From assembly GCA_036925085.1 (NCBI GenBank), contig JAUPFP010000006.1, forward strand, positions 4,119,131-4,183,130: DNA of 64,000 nucleotides, read 5' to 3'. Within the stretch, counting starts at the first letter, position 1; every line of letters begins with the position of its first letter. This stretch comes from Brachycybe producta. Its lineage: Eukaryota; Arthropoda; Diplopoda; Playtdesmida; Andrognathidae. The notes under the pieces were generated by a model. The model saw nothing but the letters and a program-made list of their open reading frames with translations. It had not been told where the DNA came from and made no database searches. The position numbers were made by a program, and so were the translations under genes. Of the stretch, positions 22,392 through 59,264 are shown piece after piece.

Positions 22392-22399
22392 TATAACCC

Positions 22400-22790
22400 T
22401 AATGATAGATGAGCTACAGTGGTGGGAATCACTGGCAAACCGTCGAATAGAGCAAAACCTTGCCCTACTTGAACGTCTTCTAACCAAAAAAAAAACATTC
22501 CATTGTTAGATGGTATCCCCACTAGAAATCCTCGTATAAGTAAGCATTGCCATTCAACGCCAATCAAAGAATTGCAAGCAAGAACTGATGCATATCTTTG
22601 GTCCTTTTTTCCAAATGTATTTAGACTACGGAACACTCTTCCTGCAAATAGTTCTGTGTTAAGACAATTTCAATTTGACAATGATGTCTAAAATCTAAAC
22701 GACAATCATTTGTGATCGGGAATTATCCCCACTGCCACATGGCTTTCGAGCTGAGTGCAGGTGTACCGAGTTGAATTGAAAGCTAAGAAT
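22400..22790 (+). pseudogene. LINE 3' end, CR1/Jockey-like
   Basis: Plus-strand frames resemble the C-terminus of LINE ORF2: ESLANRRIEQNLALLERLLT, then TRNPRISKHCHS, ARTDAYLWSFFPNVFRLRN, LPANSS. The 3' tail (GCCACATGGCTTTCGAGCTG, GTGTACCGAGTTGAATTGAA) recurs at 52530-52600 and in reverse at 55085-55170. Broken by stops. Confidence 0.8.
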
Positions 22791-22810
22791 CCACTGAGTT
22801 GGCGGGGTAA

Positions 22811-22917
22811 AGCGGCACGGCGCATATAGTTTATAAGATGTTCGTCCACTATGAATTGCGGCACAGCACATAGTTTGCAAGAAGAGGTCCATCCATCCAC
22901 GATGAAACGCGGCACAA
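22811..22917. repeat. Two-unit imperfect tandem repeat
   Basis: GCGGCAC..CATATAGTTT.. and GCGGCAC..CACATAGTTT.. units of about 50 bp, followed by a third GCGGCACAAG. Confidence 0.6.
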
Positions 22918-23188
22918 GTTGGTATTGCCCCCCCTCACACTCTGTCCTAGTATGCCAGTCTCATGTGGTTGACTTGAGAACATACGAAGATTTATATCTT
23001 CAGTGAAAATAAAAAGCTATGAATTTCCTAATCAAAGTTTGGATGCTTGAATATAATTATAAAGCCAATATCTATTTAGTCTGATACTATGATTATTGGC
23101 TATCCAAAAGTCCACTGCACTCTGGCAATGTATAACATAGAGAGACTATCTATTCTGTGACCAAACTATCCCATTTTTGATACATATA

Positions 23189-23377
23189 AGGCTAGGAACA
23201 CACACGCAACCCTCAGGTTAGCAATAGAGCGGTTGCACGAGTCACTACCATTGGTTTATGACAGCGCTCACTTTGAATATCAGTTGTAAGTGCGGGCGCT
23301 GTCATATAAAACCCTTGGCATTTAAACACGCAACCAAACTATTACACACCTGAGGATTGCATATGTTCCCAACCTAA
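23189..23377. mobile_element. Family P MITE
   Basis: Left GGCTAGGAACACACACGCAA with CCTCAGG; right complement GGTTGGGAACATATGCAATC with CCTCAGG. The centre contains GACAGCGCTC / GGGCGCTGTC. Single copy here. Confidence 0.7.
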
Positions 23378-23548
23378 TGCAACATGTCATAAAACAACAT
23401 GTTTCATTCAACTGTTTGAAGTTGTGAATTGATACCGTGTTTCACATCCAACTGCAAGGCATCATTGGCTGTGTCGGTTTCCCGTCCCAGACACTGATGC
23501 ATGTTTCAACGAGTGGATGACCATATCAATCATATCTTTTGTTTTAAC

Positions 23549-23861
23549 TAGAAATGGGCCATTCGAAACCTCAAATCTTGAAAAATATTCGAGTTAAGAA
23601 AACTGAAATCTTCTAACCTAAAAAACAATGTTAAAAACTTTGGTAAAATTAATTTTAACTCCATTAAGCAAGTATCACCAATGGATCACCTTGTGGCGAC
23701 CCTGAATGCCACACTTTTTTATTATTAATAATTTAATATTTAATATTATTTCATTTATTTGTATCTTCTTAATGAATAATATAGGATTCCTATACGAAGG
23801 CTTTGAAAAATTCAGGGTCAAATTTCGGATTCGAGAAAATTTAGGATTCGTCCCGCCTCTA
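23549..23861. mobile_element. Family E hAT-like element, copy 3, with target duplication
   Basis: TAGAAATGGGCCATTCGAA at the left and the complement of TAGGATTCGTCCCGCCTCTA at the right. Flanked by a perfect 8-bp duplication GTTTTAAC (23541-23548 and 23862-23869). Confidence 0.88.
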
Positions 23862-23869
23862 GTTTTAAC

Positions 23870-24843
23870 TGTTCAAGCACGTTCTGGCTACAAAATTCTA
23901 GGTCGGCAATATTCGGCATCGGCGCTTCATCTCCCTTAGAATATATTTTTAGCGGCGAGCGAAGCGAGCCAATCATCAAACATTTTCGCTCTTTTTTGAA
24001 TAACTTTTTAATTAATAATGAAACTTAATATAAAGGATAATATGAAGGGGATGTCGAAAAATAAAACTCGATGTTGGACAAGAAAAAAAAGGGGTGGAAT
24101 GATATAGGAAACAAAATAATTTAAATTAAATTCGTAATCATGGAGAGATGGAGAGAGAGAGAGAGAGAGAGAAATGTGGTTGAAAAATGAACTAAATAAT
24201 TGCCAAAATAATATTTTTTTTTTGTAAATGACTATTTACCAAGAACTCTACAAGAAACTATCCACTGAAAATAGAAAGTCGGACAAAAGACAGTATTATA
24301 CAACTGTACATACATATAACACTCCCGTAAGAACTGCATCATCATTAATAATAACAATTACAAATAATAACAAAAAAAATTTAAAAAAAAATCTAATTTT
24401 GGAGGTGACAATACCGCTCCTGAAATTCAAAAAAGAATAATTATCTACTCAAATAGCTGTATACACATTTTGAATTGTTAGTGCAATCATTAAACAATTG
24501 GGAAATACATATAAAAAAACAAAGAAACTTAAAATTTTGAAAGAAAAAAAAAAAGTATTGCTTCTCTACTGACCAGCAGCGAGGGCTGAAATTTAATTAA
24601 GATTTACCAAAAAAAAATTCGAACTTTAGGGCCAATTTTTTTCAAAAGTTAAAACCCATAAAGCAAATCAAGACATGAAATATTAGTATTTTTTGGTAAA
24701 ACGACAAAAATAATAATCAGTAAACGCGAATAACCGTTTTGAAATAAAACTTATATGAAACAAAAAAAAAAAAAAGAAGAAATTTAAGAAAGTAGCAGCT
24801 TAAAGACCAGCACAAATTACAATTAATAATATGGTTACAGCTA
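23870..24843. other. Single-copy-looking AT-rich sequence
   Basis: No coding region supported. A GA microsatellite lies at about 24150-24171. Could be untranslated sequence of an unseen gene. Confidence 0.35.
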
Positions 24844-25606
24844 TTAAGGGGCTACAACATCACAATTATTTCGAAAAATCTCTCCGCAAAAGAGCGCTAA
24901 CATCGTTTTTCTATTGAGCACATGGACCCAATGTTAAAGAAAAAAATGTTAATTTTTAAAATACACACAGTCGCGGAAATGTTTATTTTTCATATTTAAA
25001 GTTGTCCAATATTAAGTTTTCAAAGTGCAATGTGCACCTTAAATATATGCTGATCGAGTGATAGAATGACAAAAAATTGGTAAGTGCAGTTATATTTTTA
25101 AAAAACTTTCAAAATCGCGAATTTCTAACTCTTATGTTAAACTCCATTGAGTACGCGCTCGTAAGCAAAAAACATCCATTAAAATGTTGGTAAAAATACC
25201 TATTTTAAAAAACCACAGTGAAGCCAACACATTGGCGCACGTGGTGATTTTTTCCTGGTTTTTTTAAAATTATTTTACGATGTTTTTTGTTGCTTACGAG
25301 CGCGTACTCAACGGAGTTTAACATAAGAGTTAGAAATTCGCGATTTTGAAATATTTTTAAAAACATAACCATACTTATCAATTTGTTGTTATTCTATCAC
25401 ACGATCAGCATATATTTAAGGTGCACATTGCCGTTTGAAAACTTAATATTGGACAACTTTAAATATGAAAAATAAACAAATTGCCGCAACTGTGTATTTT
25501 AAAAATTAACATTTTTTTCATTGGGTCTATGAGCTCAATAGAAAAACGATGCTATCACTCTTTGCGGAGAGATTTTTCGAAGTAATTTTGTGATGTAGCC
25601 TCTTAA
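24844..25606. repeat. Family A foldback element, full length
   Basis: TTAAGGGGCTACAACATCAC to GTGATGTAGCCTCTTAA; both arms present. Confidence 0.9.
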
Positions 25607-26655
25607 GATAAATAAGCATAAAATATTTAAATACAATATAACTCAAAAGAAAAATATTGAGATATGAATAAGCTTCACAGAGCAGAGAAAAAAAAATTGG
25701 GAGCTGTTTTTTTGGTAATAATTCGTAATACTTTGTATAATTGAAACTAAAAATTGGAAAACACAAGAAACTGTTTCAATAAAGTAAACAACAACAAAAA
25801 ATGACTCATGGGATAGAGAGAATTGATGAGGTGAATAAGGTTCCACACTAATACAATTCAATTGAAAAAAAGGTCACTTATCCATCCAACTCGTTCTCTG
25901 GCCAAAAGAATCAATCCTCTCTCCACAACAATTTTCTTGAAGATTTTCTCCAAAATAACCACTTGTTAAACCAACCCATCACGTAAATATGGCATTTTGG
26001 ATGGAGAAAGATGACATTCATTTATTCTTTTTGTCTTTCTTTTCGTCTACTACGACAGCTAAATAAGGGAAAACGTTATTTAAAAGGAAAGGTAGTCGAA
26101 AAAAAAAAGAAAACAAAAAAAAAAGCATTAACTTTTTAAAAAAAGCAAAAACCTCTACTAAATTAAAGCGACTAAAACTAACAAAGAAAGCAATAAATAT
26201 TTAAAGCATATGTGTGTACCCAAAAACCACCAAACCTATACTCGAAATAACCTCAAGATCACTTACGGAAATGAGCTTTTCTTCTTCGAAATAAAATTAA
26301 TAATTTAATACAAAAAATTTAATAAGTAATCATCAATCCATAATAAAAAGTAATGCGTCTGAACACCAGTCATCTTGAGACTATGTCGAGTGTAGTAAAA
26401 ACGCCACACGACAATCCTAGCAATAATATATAAATGAAATGATGGTGCAAAAGTTTTAATTCATTTTAGTAATGGTATACAATATGACTAAATAAGCTAA
26501 ACGATATATGCACAACAGTTATTTCAAAAATAAAAATGAACAAATACTTTTGCAGCACCACATAAGAATTAAGAGCAAATTCAAATCAGAGCTTATTTCA
26601 AAAGCTTATTTTTGCTCAGCTTAGAAAAGCTTGTAAGACTATGGCATGTTACAAG
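25607..26655. other. Single-copy-looking sequence, no gene assigned
   Basis: AT-rich; no repeat family or exon supported. Confidence 0.35.
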
Positions 26656-26860
26656 TAGGCTTGCCACCTTTCCTCCTTTGTGGAGGACAGTTCTCCATTC
26701 GAAGGATATGTCCTCCGACCAAGACCGTCCTCCACGAAGGCAAACATGTCCTCCACACAATAAATTGTATAAAAACCTAAATTACGTTCATGGAGGACGG
26801 TCCTGACCGGAGGACAGTTCTTCCGAATGGAGGACTGTCCTCCAAAGGTGGCAAAGCCTA
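26656..26860. mobile_element. Family F hAT-like MITE, copy 2, with target duplication
   Basis: TAGGCTTGCCACCTTTCCTC to AAAGGTGGCAAAGCCTA, flanked by perfect GTTACAAG (26648-26655, 26861-26868). GGAGGAC / GTCCTCC motifs recur through the element. Confidence 0.93.
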
Positions 26861-27504
26861 GTTACAAGATCCACAATGTTTAGAAAACTAATAGTTTCAA
26901 GCAAGCATAAAAATGTATGCTCAGAAATAAGCCACGACTAAACGTATTGCAGCCAAAAGAAGAATGATTTTACTCCCCCCCCCCATTTCAAACAAACAGA
27001 CCATGCACCAACAAGACATAAACTAAACTGAACATTTTACAATTGGAACCCATGCAATGAACAGAGCACATGCAAAAATGAGGCATTTCTAAACTTTTTG
27101 CTTTCACTTAAATACTTTTTTCTTGAAGCAGCAGAATAATAAAGCTAAGCCATTAACTTAGTGTGTAACTTACAACTTCATAAGATGTTCTCAGCAGCAG
27201 AAACGCGTTTTCGTAAAGAAAAAAGGAAAAAAAGGAAAAAATTGAAAAAGAATTTTAACTCGTAAACTGTACTTACAAAACGGTTGTATGTAGTCGCCAT
27301 AACCTGTTGAATATACACTGCTAATCAATTACACACTGAAACGCTCACACGTTTGATCAAACAATTGGTCGAGCAGCTCAAGCTGATAGCATCACATAAA
27401 ATACTGCGATTAGCACAATATATAGCCTCTAACAAGCAACGCCTCCCACCCTGCTTTCAAAGCATATATGAGAAATTTTAAAAATTATAAACGATACTCT
27501 CTAC
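26861..27504. other. Mostly unassigned sequence
   Basis: No gene established apart from the weak candidate exon at 27277-27300. A C-rich run lies near 26975. Confidence 0.35.
27277..27300 (-). CDS. Candidate tiny first coding exon
   Basis: Minus strand: ATGGCG start in a reasonable Kozak setting (GTTATGG), eight codons MATTYNRF, then the donor GTAAGTA. It does not join in frame to PEPM exon 1. Without downstream exons this is only a pattern match. Confidence 0.25.
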
Positions 27505-27933
27505 TAGGGCTGTGGAGTCGATGGTGTCGTTCATTTTTTGTAGGAGTCGGTATAAAGTAAACGACTTCGAGAATCCAAAAAAAAAAAAAAAATGATTGAC
27601 CGAACATCAAACTTGAGTCTTAAAAGATGCCATATTGACGTGCCCTGAGATTACGCAAAATACCGCTCAAACCGCTACGGCTTTACCACCGACTCCAGGT
27701 ATCTGTGGAAAGATTATTTTCTGCTCTCCAAATTCGAGCATCGATGAAATCGAACATAACTGAAGCCATGCTATTTTTAAGAACCAATTCAATTTAAATT
27801 AAATTCGATTACAAATGTACAAATTATTTTTGAATAAATACATATGTTGATTTTAGTTTCAAATTTTTTTTATTTTTGTTTGTCAGACTCAAGTCGGAGT
27901 CAAACAATTATGTAACGACTCCACGCAGCCCTA
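27505..27933. mobile_element. hAT-like element
   Basis: TAGGGCTGTGGAGTCG at the left and CGACTCCACGCAGCCCTA at the right. GAGTCGG motifs lie inside. No clean target duplication. Confidence 0.7.
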
Positions 27934-28370
27934 CTCTACACATTTAAATGTTTAATCCCTTATATGATGGTGTAAAACCATTACACAAATGTGGTTTGCA
28001 CGAAATGTAAAACAAACCTCATGAATTTAAATCAAGTATTTAATTTGAAAAACTTTCCCTGAGAAATCCATGAAGATAAATAAAATTCATTAAAATTTTC
28101 AGATCTTTACAAGGATGTTTCATTTTCCTTTGTGCAACTACATTTTGATATGGTGTTAACAATCACCTAATAAAAGTACGACATTTTTTTGAGCCGAAAA
28201 ATGTTTACTAACAAGAGTGAGAGGCTGCATTGCGTCGTCGATTTCTACGGTAAGACGCGTGCTAAGAGGCAACCCATACCATTCACTCAATTGCAAAATG
28301 ATACATTTGTGCGCATAGCGTATATAAAAGCTATGCGGCTTTCTAGGCTGCAGACATTGGTTTCATAATC
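27934..28370. other. Unassigned sequence
   Basis: AT-rich; nothing supported. Confidence 0.35.
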
Positions 28371-28625
28371 CATATCGCACCTCGGCTGGAAGAGTGAGTG
28401 GCACAACTAAAAAAAACACTTTTTTGTGAAAATGAGTTTAAAGTTGCATTTTTTTTTCTAATCTGAATCTATTGTAGGGGAGCCAAATAAACCGATATTG
28501 TGAATAGTTAAAACGGTTTTTGCACTTGAAAAGCTCAGCAAAGTAAGCCATGGATCTTCCCTTAAATTTAAACTCATTTTCTCGAAAAAGTTGTTTTTTG
28601 TGTTGTGCCCCTCTTCCTGGCAAGG
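28371..28625. mobile_element. Family D MITE, copy 3
   Basis: CATATCGCACCTCGGCTGGA, AATGAGTTTAAAGTTGCATT, CGGTTTTTGCACTTGAAAAG, ending near CCCTCTTCCTGGCAAGG. Uninterrupted, so it shows the site into which family E inserted in copy 2. Confidence 0.8.
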
Positions 28626-29249
28626 TCTACATTTGGTATAATTGTCCAATATACAAAATGTATACCCAATTTTGCAAAATGAACATAAATTGGTCGAATC
28701 AAAAACGCGAATTGGATATCCACATTTCGTGTAATGAACAATTTACACCAAATGGATGCGACACAGATTTCTCAAAACCTTCCAAATCATGACTGATCAC
28801 CACTTACATTGTGAAAGCCAATCAGATGCAGTCCCATAATTATCAATGCAAAATCATAAAACAAGCTTTAGACTGAATGGACAAAACAGACTTCAAAGTT
28901 CAAAGCTTCACTATAAACTGTCAATATATGCAAAATAGCTATTAATTACAAAGTTTGTTTGACATGGAATGCTTGTCGCAAAAGCGTTTGCAAAGTTGAT
29001 ATCCAACTCAATCAAGACTGAGTGGCGCGTTTATACCTAATGAGGCAGCAAATGTCGCGTGATTTTGCGCCCCTAGTGTTCAACAATTGTGTACATTGAA
29101 ATTAATTTTAAAAAAAAACTAAAAATAACGCCCATATTAATGTATTGTGCCCTAGGCGCACCCTCCATTTCGAAAACCGTCAGTCTGTAATCACCACAAT
29201 AAATTTGTATAAAATAGATTAAATTGTAATAAATGCTATTTGCGTTACC
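28626..29249. other. Unassigned sequence
   Basis: No exon or repeat family recognised. Confidence 0.35.
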
Positions 29250-29639
29250 TAAAGGCTTGTAAACACTGGGATACTTTGTGACAACACAATGCCGCACGGC
29301 TATCGCGATACATTGTTGCTGGACAGAATACGAACACGAACAGAATACGATACAGTCCCGAAACATTGTTCCATGTCCCCACCTAAACTGAAAATCCTCG
29401 ATAAGATTTAAAGTTTTTTCAGTGGTCCACCATCTTGGATCCTACTCTTTTCAAAGTTAAAACGCAACTGAAGTTTTTGTTTATGTTTCCCAAAACGTCC
29501 GCATTTGCAATGTTTGCACAACTTTGTATGCGTGTTTTCCAGTCTGGTGGGGAAACCAGAAACTTGTTTCTTGACTGTAGCAAATACAGTCCCGAAACAT
29601 TGTTTCACCATAAAGTATCCCAATGTGTACTAGCCTTTA
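29250..29639. mobile_element. Family R MITE
   Basis: TAAAGGCTTGTAAACACTGG at the left; right complement TAAAGGCTAGTACACATTGG. Both ends continue GATACTTT. The motif ACAGTCCCGAAACATTGTT occurs twice inside. Confidence 0.75.
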
Positions 29640-29762
29640 CATTTCTAAGACAATTTCATTAGTACAATATGAATAATAATTGATTAAATATGGTTAATAG
29701 AATGATGGGAAAAAGAAGGGAAACAAAACCACACAAAAGACGAAGTTAGTTTTCAGTTTAAG

Positions 29763-30545
29763 ATGCTACATATCACAAAATTACTTAGAAAAATCTCCGT
29801 AAAGAGCGCTAGCTTCGTTTTTCTATTGAGCCCATAGACCCACTTGCTAAAGAAGAAACGTTAGTTTTTAAAAAACACAGTCGTGGCCATGTTTATCTTT
29901 CCTATTTAAAGTTGTCCAATATTAACTTTTCAAAGTGCAATGTGCACCTTAAATATATGCTGATCGAGTGATAGAATGACAAAAAATTGGTAAGTGCGGT
30001 TCTATTTTTAAAAACTATTTCAAAATCGTGAATTTCTAACTTATGTTAAACTCCATTGAGTACGCCCAAATAAAGAAAAACACATCCATTAAAATGCTCG
30101 TAAAAATACCTAAAAATAATTTTAAAAAACCACAATTAAACCAAAAGTGAAGCCAACACATTGGCGCACGTGCTCGTTTTTTTCTTCTGGTTTTTTAATT
30201 TTTTTTACATATTTACGAGCATTTTAATGGATGTTTTTTGCTTACGAGCACGTACTCAATGGAGTTTAACACAAGAGGCAGAAATTCGCGATTTTGAAAT
30301 AGTTTTTTTAAAATAGAACCGCCCTTACCAATTTTTTGTCATTATATCCCTCAATCAGCATATATTTAAGGTGCACATTGCACTTAATATTTGGCCAACT
30401 TTAAATATGAAAAATATAAACATGTTGCCGCGACTGTGTATTTTAAAAACTAACGTTTCTTCTTTAACATCAGTCTATGGACTCAATAGAAAAACGATGC
30501 TAGCGCTCTTTGCGGAAATATTTCGAAGTAATTACGCGATGTAGT
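29763..30545. repeat. Family A foldback element
   Basis: GCTACATATCACAAAATTAC to TACGCGATGTAG; the extreme ends are altered but both arms are present. Confidence 0.88.
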
Positions 30546-31122
30546 AATGTAGTAAGTAAATCGTCCTGTAAAAAAAAATTAAACTCAAAACCCTTTTTTT
30601 TTCTCATAGTTTTACTCAGCCGGCTATTTTTCTTCTTCGAAGTATACTTGTTTAGATATTACAATATTGTGAAAGTATTTTTTTTTAAAAAAAAGTTATT
30701 TTACATGAGTCACTAAAAAATAAATAGTGAGTTTCGAGTCTCGGCAGCATGCTTTCGTTGTGATGCGACCATTCGACAGCCATATATCTTATAAATTCGA
30801 AAAGCTGCATACACACATTTACATTTGGGTTCAAAGATTGAAAGAAGAAAAAAAAAATACTAATTCTGTACAACGGGTAGTTAGAAGAAAGTTATAAAGA
30901 CAATGGAATTTTGTTTTTTTTCTCTTAAAAATGTTAGTATATTTAAACATATAAATAGAAAGATTAGACCATTAGACTTGAACGCGTTTGCTGTATTTTA
31001 CAATAAAGGTCTTATCCAAACTACACAACAGTATTCTCAATATTCACCCGTTCTTTTGCTTCACACGCACATGCAGACCTTATTTTCTCTCTCTGTCTTT
31101 CATATATTTATATGTAAGATAT
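30546..31122. other. Unassigned sequence between two family A copies
   Basis: T-rich; no supported gene. Confidence 0.35.
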
Positions 31123-31895
31123 TTAAGAGGCTACATCACAAATTTACTTAGAGAAAACTCCGCAGAGCGCTAGCATCGTTTTTCTATTGAACCCATAGAC
31201 CCAATGTTAAAGAAAAAATGATAATTTTTAAAATACACAGTCGCAGCAACATGTTTATTTTTCATATTTAAAGTTGTCCAATATTATGTTTTCAAAGTGC
31301 AATGTGCACCATAAATGTATGCTGATCGAGTGATAGAATGACACAAAATTGGTAAGTGCGGTTATATTTTTAAAAATTATTTAAAAATCGCGAATTTCTA
31401 ACTTTTATGTTGAACTCCATTGAGTACGCCCAAATAAGAAAAAAACATCTATTAAAATGCTCCTAAAAATACGTAAAAACCAGAACAAAATCAGCATGAG
31501 CGCCACTGTGTTGGCTGCACTGTGGTTTTTTTTTAATTTTTATGTATTTTTACGAGCATTTTAATGGATGTTTTTTCTTATTTGGGCGTACTGGGTGGAG
31601 TTTAACATAAGTTAGAAATTAGCGATTTTGAAATGGTTTTTAAAGATATAACCGCACTTACTATTTTTTTGTCATTCTATCAATTGATCAGCCTATATAT
31701 TTAAGGTGCACATTGCACTTTGAAAACTTAATATTGGACAACTTTAAATATGAAAAATAAACATATTGCTGCGACTGTGTATTTTAAAAATTAACATTTT
31801 CCCATTAACACTGGGTCTATGGGCTCAATAGAAAAACGATGCTAGCGCTCTTTGCGGAGTTTTTTTTGAAGTAATTTTGTGATGTAGCGCCTTAA
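31123..31895. repeat. Family A foldback element, full length
   Basis: TTAAGAGGCTACATCACAAA to GTGATGTAGCGCCTTAA. One of the best-preserved copies. Confidence 0.92.
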
Positions 31896-32964
31896 AAACA
31901 CAGCCCTGCTGCATGTCAGCAAAAAAAATTAATTAGTTCAAAAAAGAGTATGAATTCAAAAACTTGCAGTTCATAGTGACCCTAACGTGATAAAGATTAC
32001 GAGTACACGTACTATTTATATTGTAATGGAAAATAAAATTTGATCGTCAGAACTGCAATGACCATTCCCTCACATCAAAGCTTTTTAGGGGCTGACATAA
32101 TTCAGTAAATCTCTAAGACGGGTTAATAAGAAAAATATCTGCACAAGATATGCTCCCCCGTAAATGCCAATTCGCGCCGAAAACTCGCACGATGCATATT
32201 TTTTGTACCTCGAATGTAACCGAATCAGATATACAGAATTGAAACTCGTGATCTGAAAAGTATGTATGTATCCATGAGATTTTTAACCTTGCAATGTTAA
32301 GTCGCGTCGGGGGGGGGGGGGGGGGGGGGGGGGGGGAAAGAAAAGTTTGTCGAGTCCGAAACGGGCTGAACAACTTAACCGACAACAACAACTTAAAAAA
32401 TACCTTCGAGAACAAATGTGTTACTATCAAGTTACGATAGAGTAAGACTCCAGAAAAAAAACAATAAATAACTTAATATGCACATAACAGACAAGTAAAT
32501 CAAAGGCTTTGTGTGGTTTCCAATGATGGGATTCAGCTTGGTCATTATTACGTGAGTTTCATTTGTTGAACGGGGAAGGGGTGGGCGGAGAAAAAAGGCA
32601 ATCAGAAAGGTAAAGATGGACAAGCAAACAAATGTCAACAAAGGGTATCAAAGTTGCAAGGCACACCTCAGAATAAAAAAACAAAAGGTCAAATTTGCCT
32701 AAAACGTTCATTTCATATTTTTTTCTCTCAAAAACAAAGGACAAAGGGGAATATTATTATAACTAACAATATCCACACAATCCATTTTTCGGGGTAAATT
32801 AATTAATGTGTTGCACACGTTAGCTGCTTTTGGCAGACATTCTTTTTTTTTGTTTTATCAGTTCTCGTTATTTGAAAAAAAAAATATTTGCTGTTTCTCG
32901 TCCAAATAAAAGAAAACGGACATTCTCTCTCGGTACACACGCACACAATACACATTCCTTTAAC
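31896..32964. other. SERCA 3' flank / likely 3' UTR
   Basis: Downstream of the SERCA stop. No canonical AATAAA was found here on the minus strand. Contains the poly-G run at 32309-32336. An alternative last exon could lie here but none is demonstrable. Confidence 0.4.
32309..32336. repeat. Poly-G tract, 28 nt
   Basis: Uninterrupted run of 28 G downstream of SERCA. Confidence 0.95.
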
Positions 32965-57035
<24,071 letters not shown>

Positions 57036-57543
57036 GACTACGTTTCGAAGTCACAATTCAAATTAACAGTGGGGTCGTGTATTCTGATTCAAGAACGACT
57101 GACGGCACAGAAAAAAACGATCTCTTTTTTATTTCTTCTCTTCTTTCTTTTCTTCTTCGTTCCAACTTAAAACAAATCGGATTAACCTTGAAAACAAAAA
57201 AACACAAGAAAGTTTTTGTTATTTGAGTATATATATATCCAAAATGAAGCTAGTCTTAAAATATACTTTAAATAGAAAACGTTCCAACACAAAACGGATT
57301 CGGTTTCAAGTAGCCTATTTAAACAATATACGCAAAAAAAAAAGGGATTCAGAAAATCAATCAAAACTGTAAACAATATTTAAAAAATGACTTTTTCGGT
57401 TTCAATGAAAGCCAAAGTTTGAACTCAATTTCCGTTCTTTTTTGAAAACTTTTTTACCATTAGAATTGTCACAACGTTTATTTGACAATGCCTCAAGATG
57501 TGTTTATTAACAGCTGACTTTCGAACTTTTCATTATTCTGCAT
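57036..57543 (-). promoter_or_regulatory. SERCA 5' UTR and upstream flank
   Basis: Immediately upstream of the ATG. TCAGTCGTTC on the minus strand near 57094-57103 resembles an initiator, and purine-rich sequence lies further upstream. Transcription start unproven. Confidence 0.3.
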
Positions 57544-58327
57544 TTAAGAGGCTAGACATCAAAAAATTCCTTCGAAAAATCTCCGCAAACAGCGCTAGCA
57601 TCGTTTTTCTATTAAGCCCATAGACACAATGTTAAAGAAAAAAATGTTAATTTTTAAAATACACAGCAGTCGCGACAATATGTTTTTCATATTTAAAGTT
57701 GTTCGATATTAAGTTTTCAAAGTGCAGTGTGCACCTTAAATATATGCTGATCGAGTGATAGAATGACAAAAAAATTGGTAAGTGCGGTTATATTTTTTAA
57801 AAACTATTCAAAAATCGCGAATTTCTAACTTTTATGTTAAATTCCAAATACGAAAAAAACAGCCATTAAAATGCTTGCAAAATACCTAAAATGGTTTTAA
57901 AAAACCAGAAGAAAAAACAGCACGTGCGCCAATGTGTTGGCTGCACTGTGGTTTTTAATATTTTTAGGTATTTTTACGAGCATTTTAATGGATGTTTTTT
58001 TTCTTATTGGAGCGTACTCAATAGAGTTTAACATACATAGAAGTTATAAATTCGCGATTTTGAATTAGTTTTTAAAAATAAAATTGCACTTACCAATTTT
58101 TTGTCATTCAATCACTCGATCAGCATATATTTAAGGTGCACATTGCACTTTGAAAACTTAATATTGGACAACTTTTAAATATGAAAAATAAACATATTGC
58201 CGCGACTGTGTGTATTTTAAAAATTAACATATTTTTCTTTAACATTGGGTCTATGGGCCCAATAGAAAAACAATGCTAGCGCTCTTTGCGGAGATTTTTC
58301 GAAGTAATTTTGTCATGTAGCCTCTAA
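57544..58327. repeat. Family A foldback element upstream of SERCA
   Basis: TTAAGAGGCTAGACATCAAA to GTCATGTAGCCTCTA; full length. Confidence 0.9.
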
Positions 58328-59260
58328 AAAGACAAAAAAACTTCTGGTGGGCTACCGCCACAATCAAAAGTAAAATCGTGCATTGTATTCTACTTTCAAA
58401 TCAGTAAACAGGAATATTTCCGCCGAAAAATAACGTAAAAAAAAACAAACAAACAAGACAATGAAAATTCTAATAATAGAACTTCAAAAGTGTTTTTTTT
58501 CTTGTTGAGAAAAATACATAACCCAAACAAGTCACTTTTCGTGCGTAAATTACGCGCGTTATTTTTACTCAGAAACTCGAAATAAGACTAATATTTGAGC
58601 GTGGAATGTAGCGCCATCTAACGAACACCAATTAAAACTAAAAACAGTTTTTTTTTTCATTCCTTGACGTCGTCATTGATCGAATCGGAACCTTATCTTT
58701 TTATTTTTAATTTAATTCGTTCAGTTTTTTCTTTCTAATTTGCAACAAATAAAGATATAATTTTCATTGTTTCTAATCTCTTTCTTATTCCGTTGATCTA
58801 TAAGAATTTAACATTTTCCAAAACGAAAATGAGAAACCGAAAGCGAGAACGGAAGTACATCGAATGTCACTTCCCCCCCTTCATTAGAATAAAGAGAAAA
58901 ATCCTCCTCACCCCCCCCCCCCCCTCTCCAAGAAAGAACACATACCAACCTCTATACTATTCTTCTCCTTTGAATATTGTCACCTGATTTTTGGTTAGAA
59001 AAGAGAACGGAGATGCGAACTACTTCCTCACTGCGTCCGCGAACAGAAAAAATAAACTTCGAACGGGCACGGTAAAAAAAGAAGAAATGAACCGGACTAA
59101 CATGCTGCTTCCATCGAACTATTGTTACGTGGTGAAAGAGAGAGAGAATAGAAAGAAAAATCGTCGATCTACGCATGTGTTCTAATGTCATTGGTGCATA
59201 CAAGTCACGTGACCAATGCGGAGACGGTTTGTATGACGTTTTTCCGTCGAGCAACAGCAA
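58328..59260 (-). promoter_or_regulatory. Possible distal SERCA promoter / 5' UTR exon region
   Basis: Single-copy-looking with more CpG than its surroundings (59020-59250). A perfect E-box palindrome GTCACGTGAC lies at 59205-59214. Minus-strand CAG|GTGACA near 58983 could be a donor of a non-coding first exon. A poly-C of 14 nt lies at 58911-58924. Speculative. Confidence 0.25.
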
Positions 59261-59264
59261 AGTA

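Noticed and set aside
32113..32430. Minus-strand frame with a proline run
   Set aside because: The prolines come from the 28-nt G homopolymer; there are no splice signals and the rest is low-complexity.
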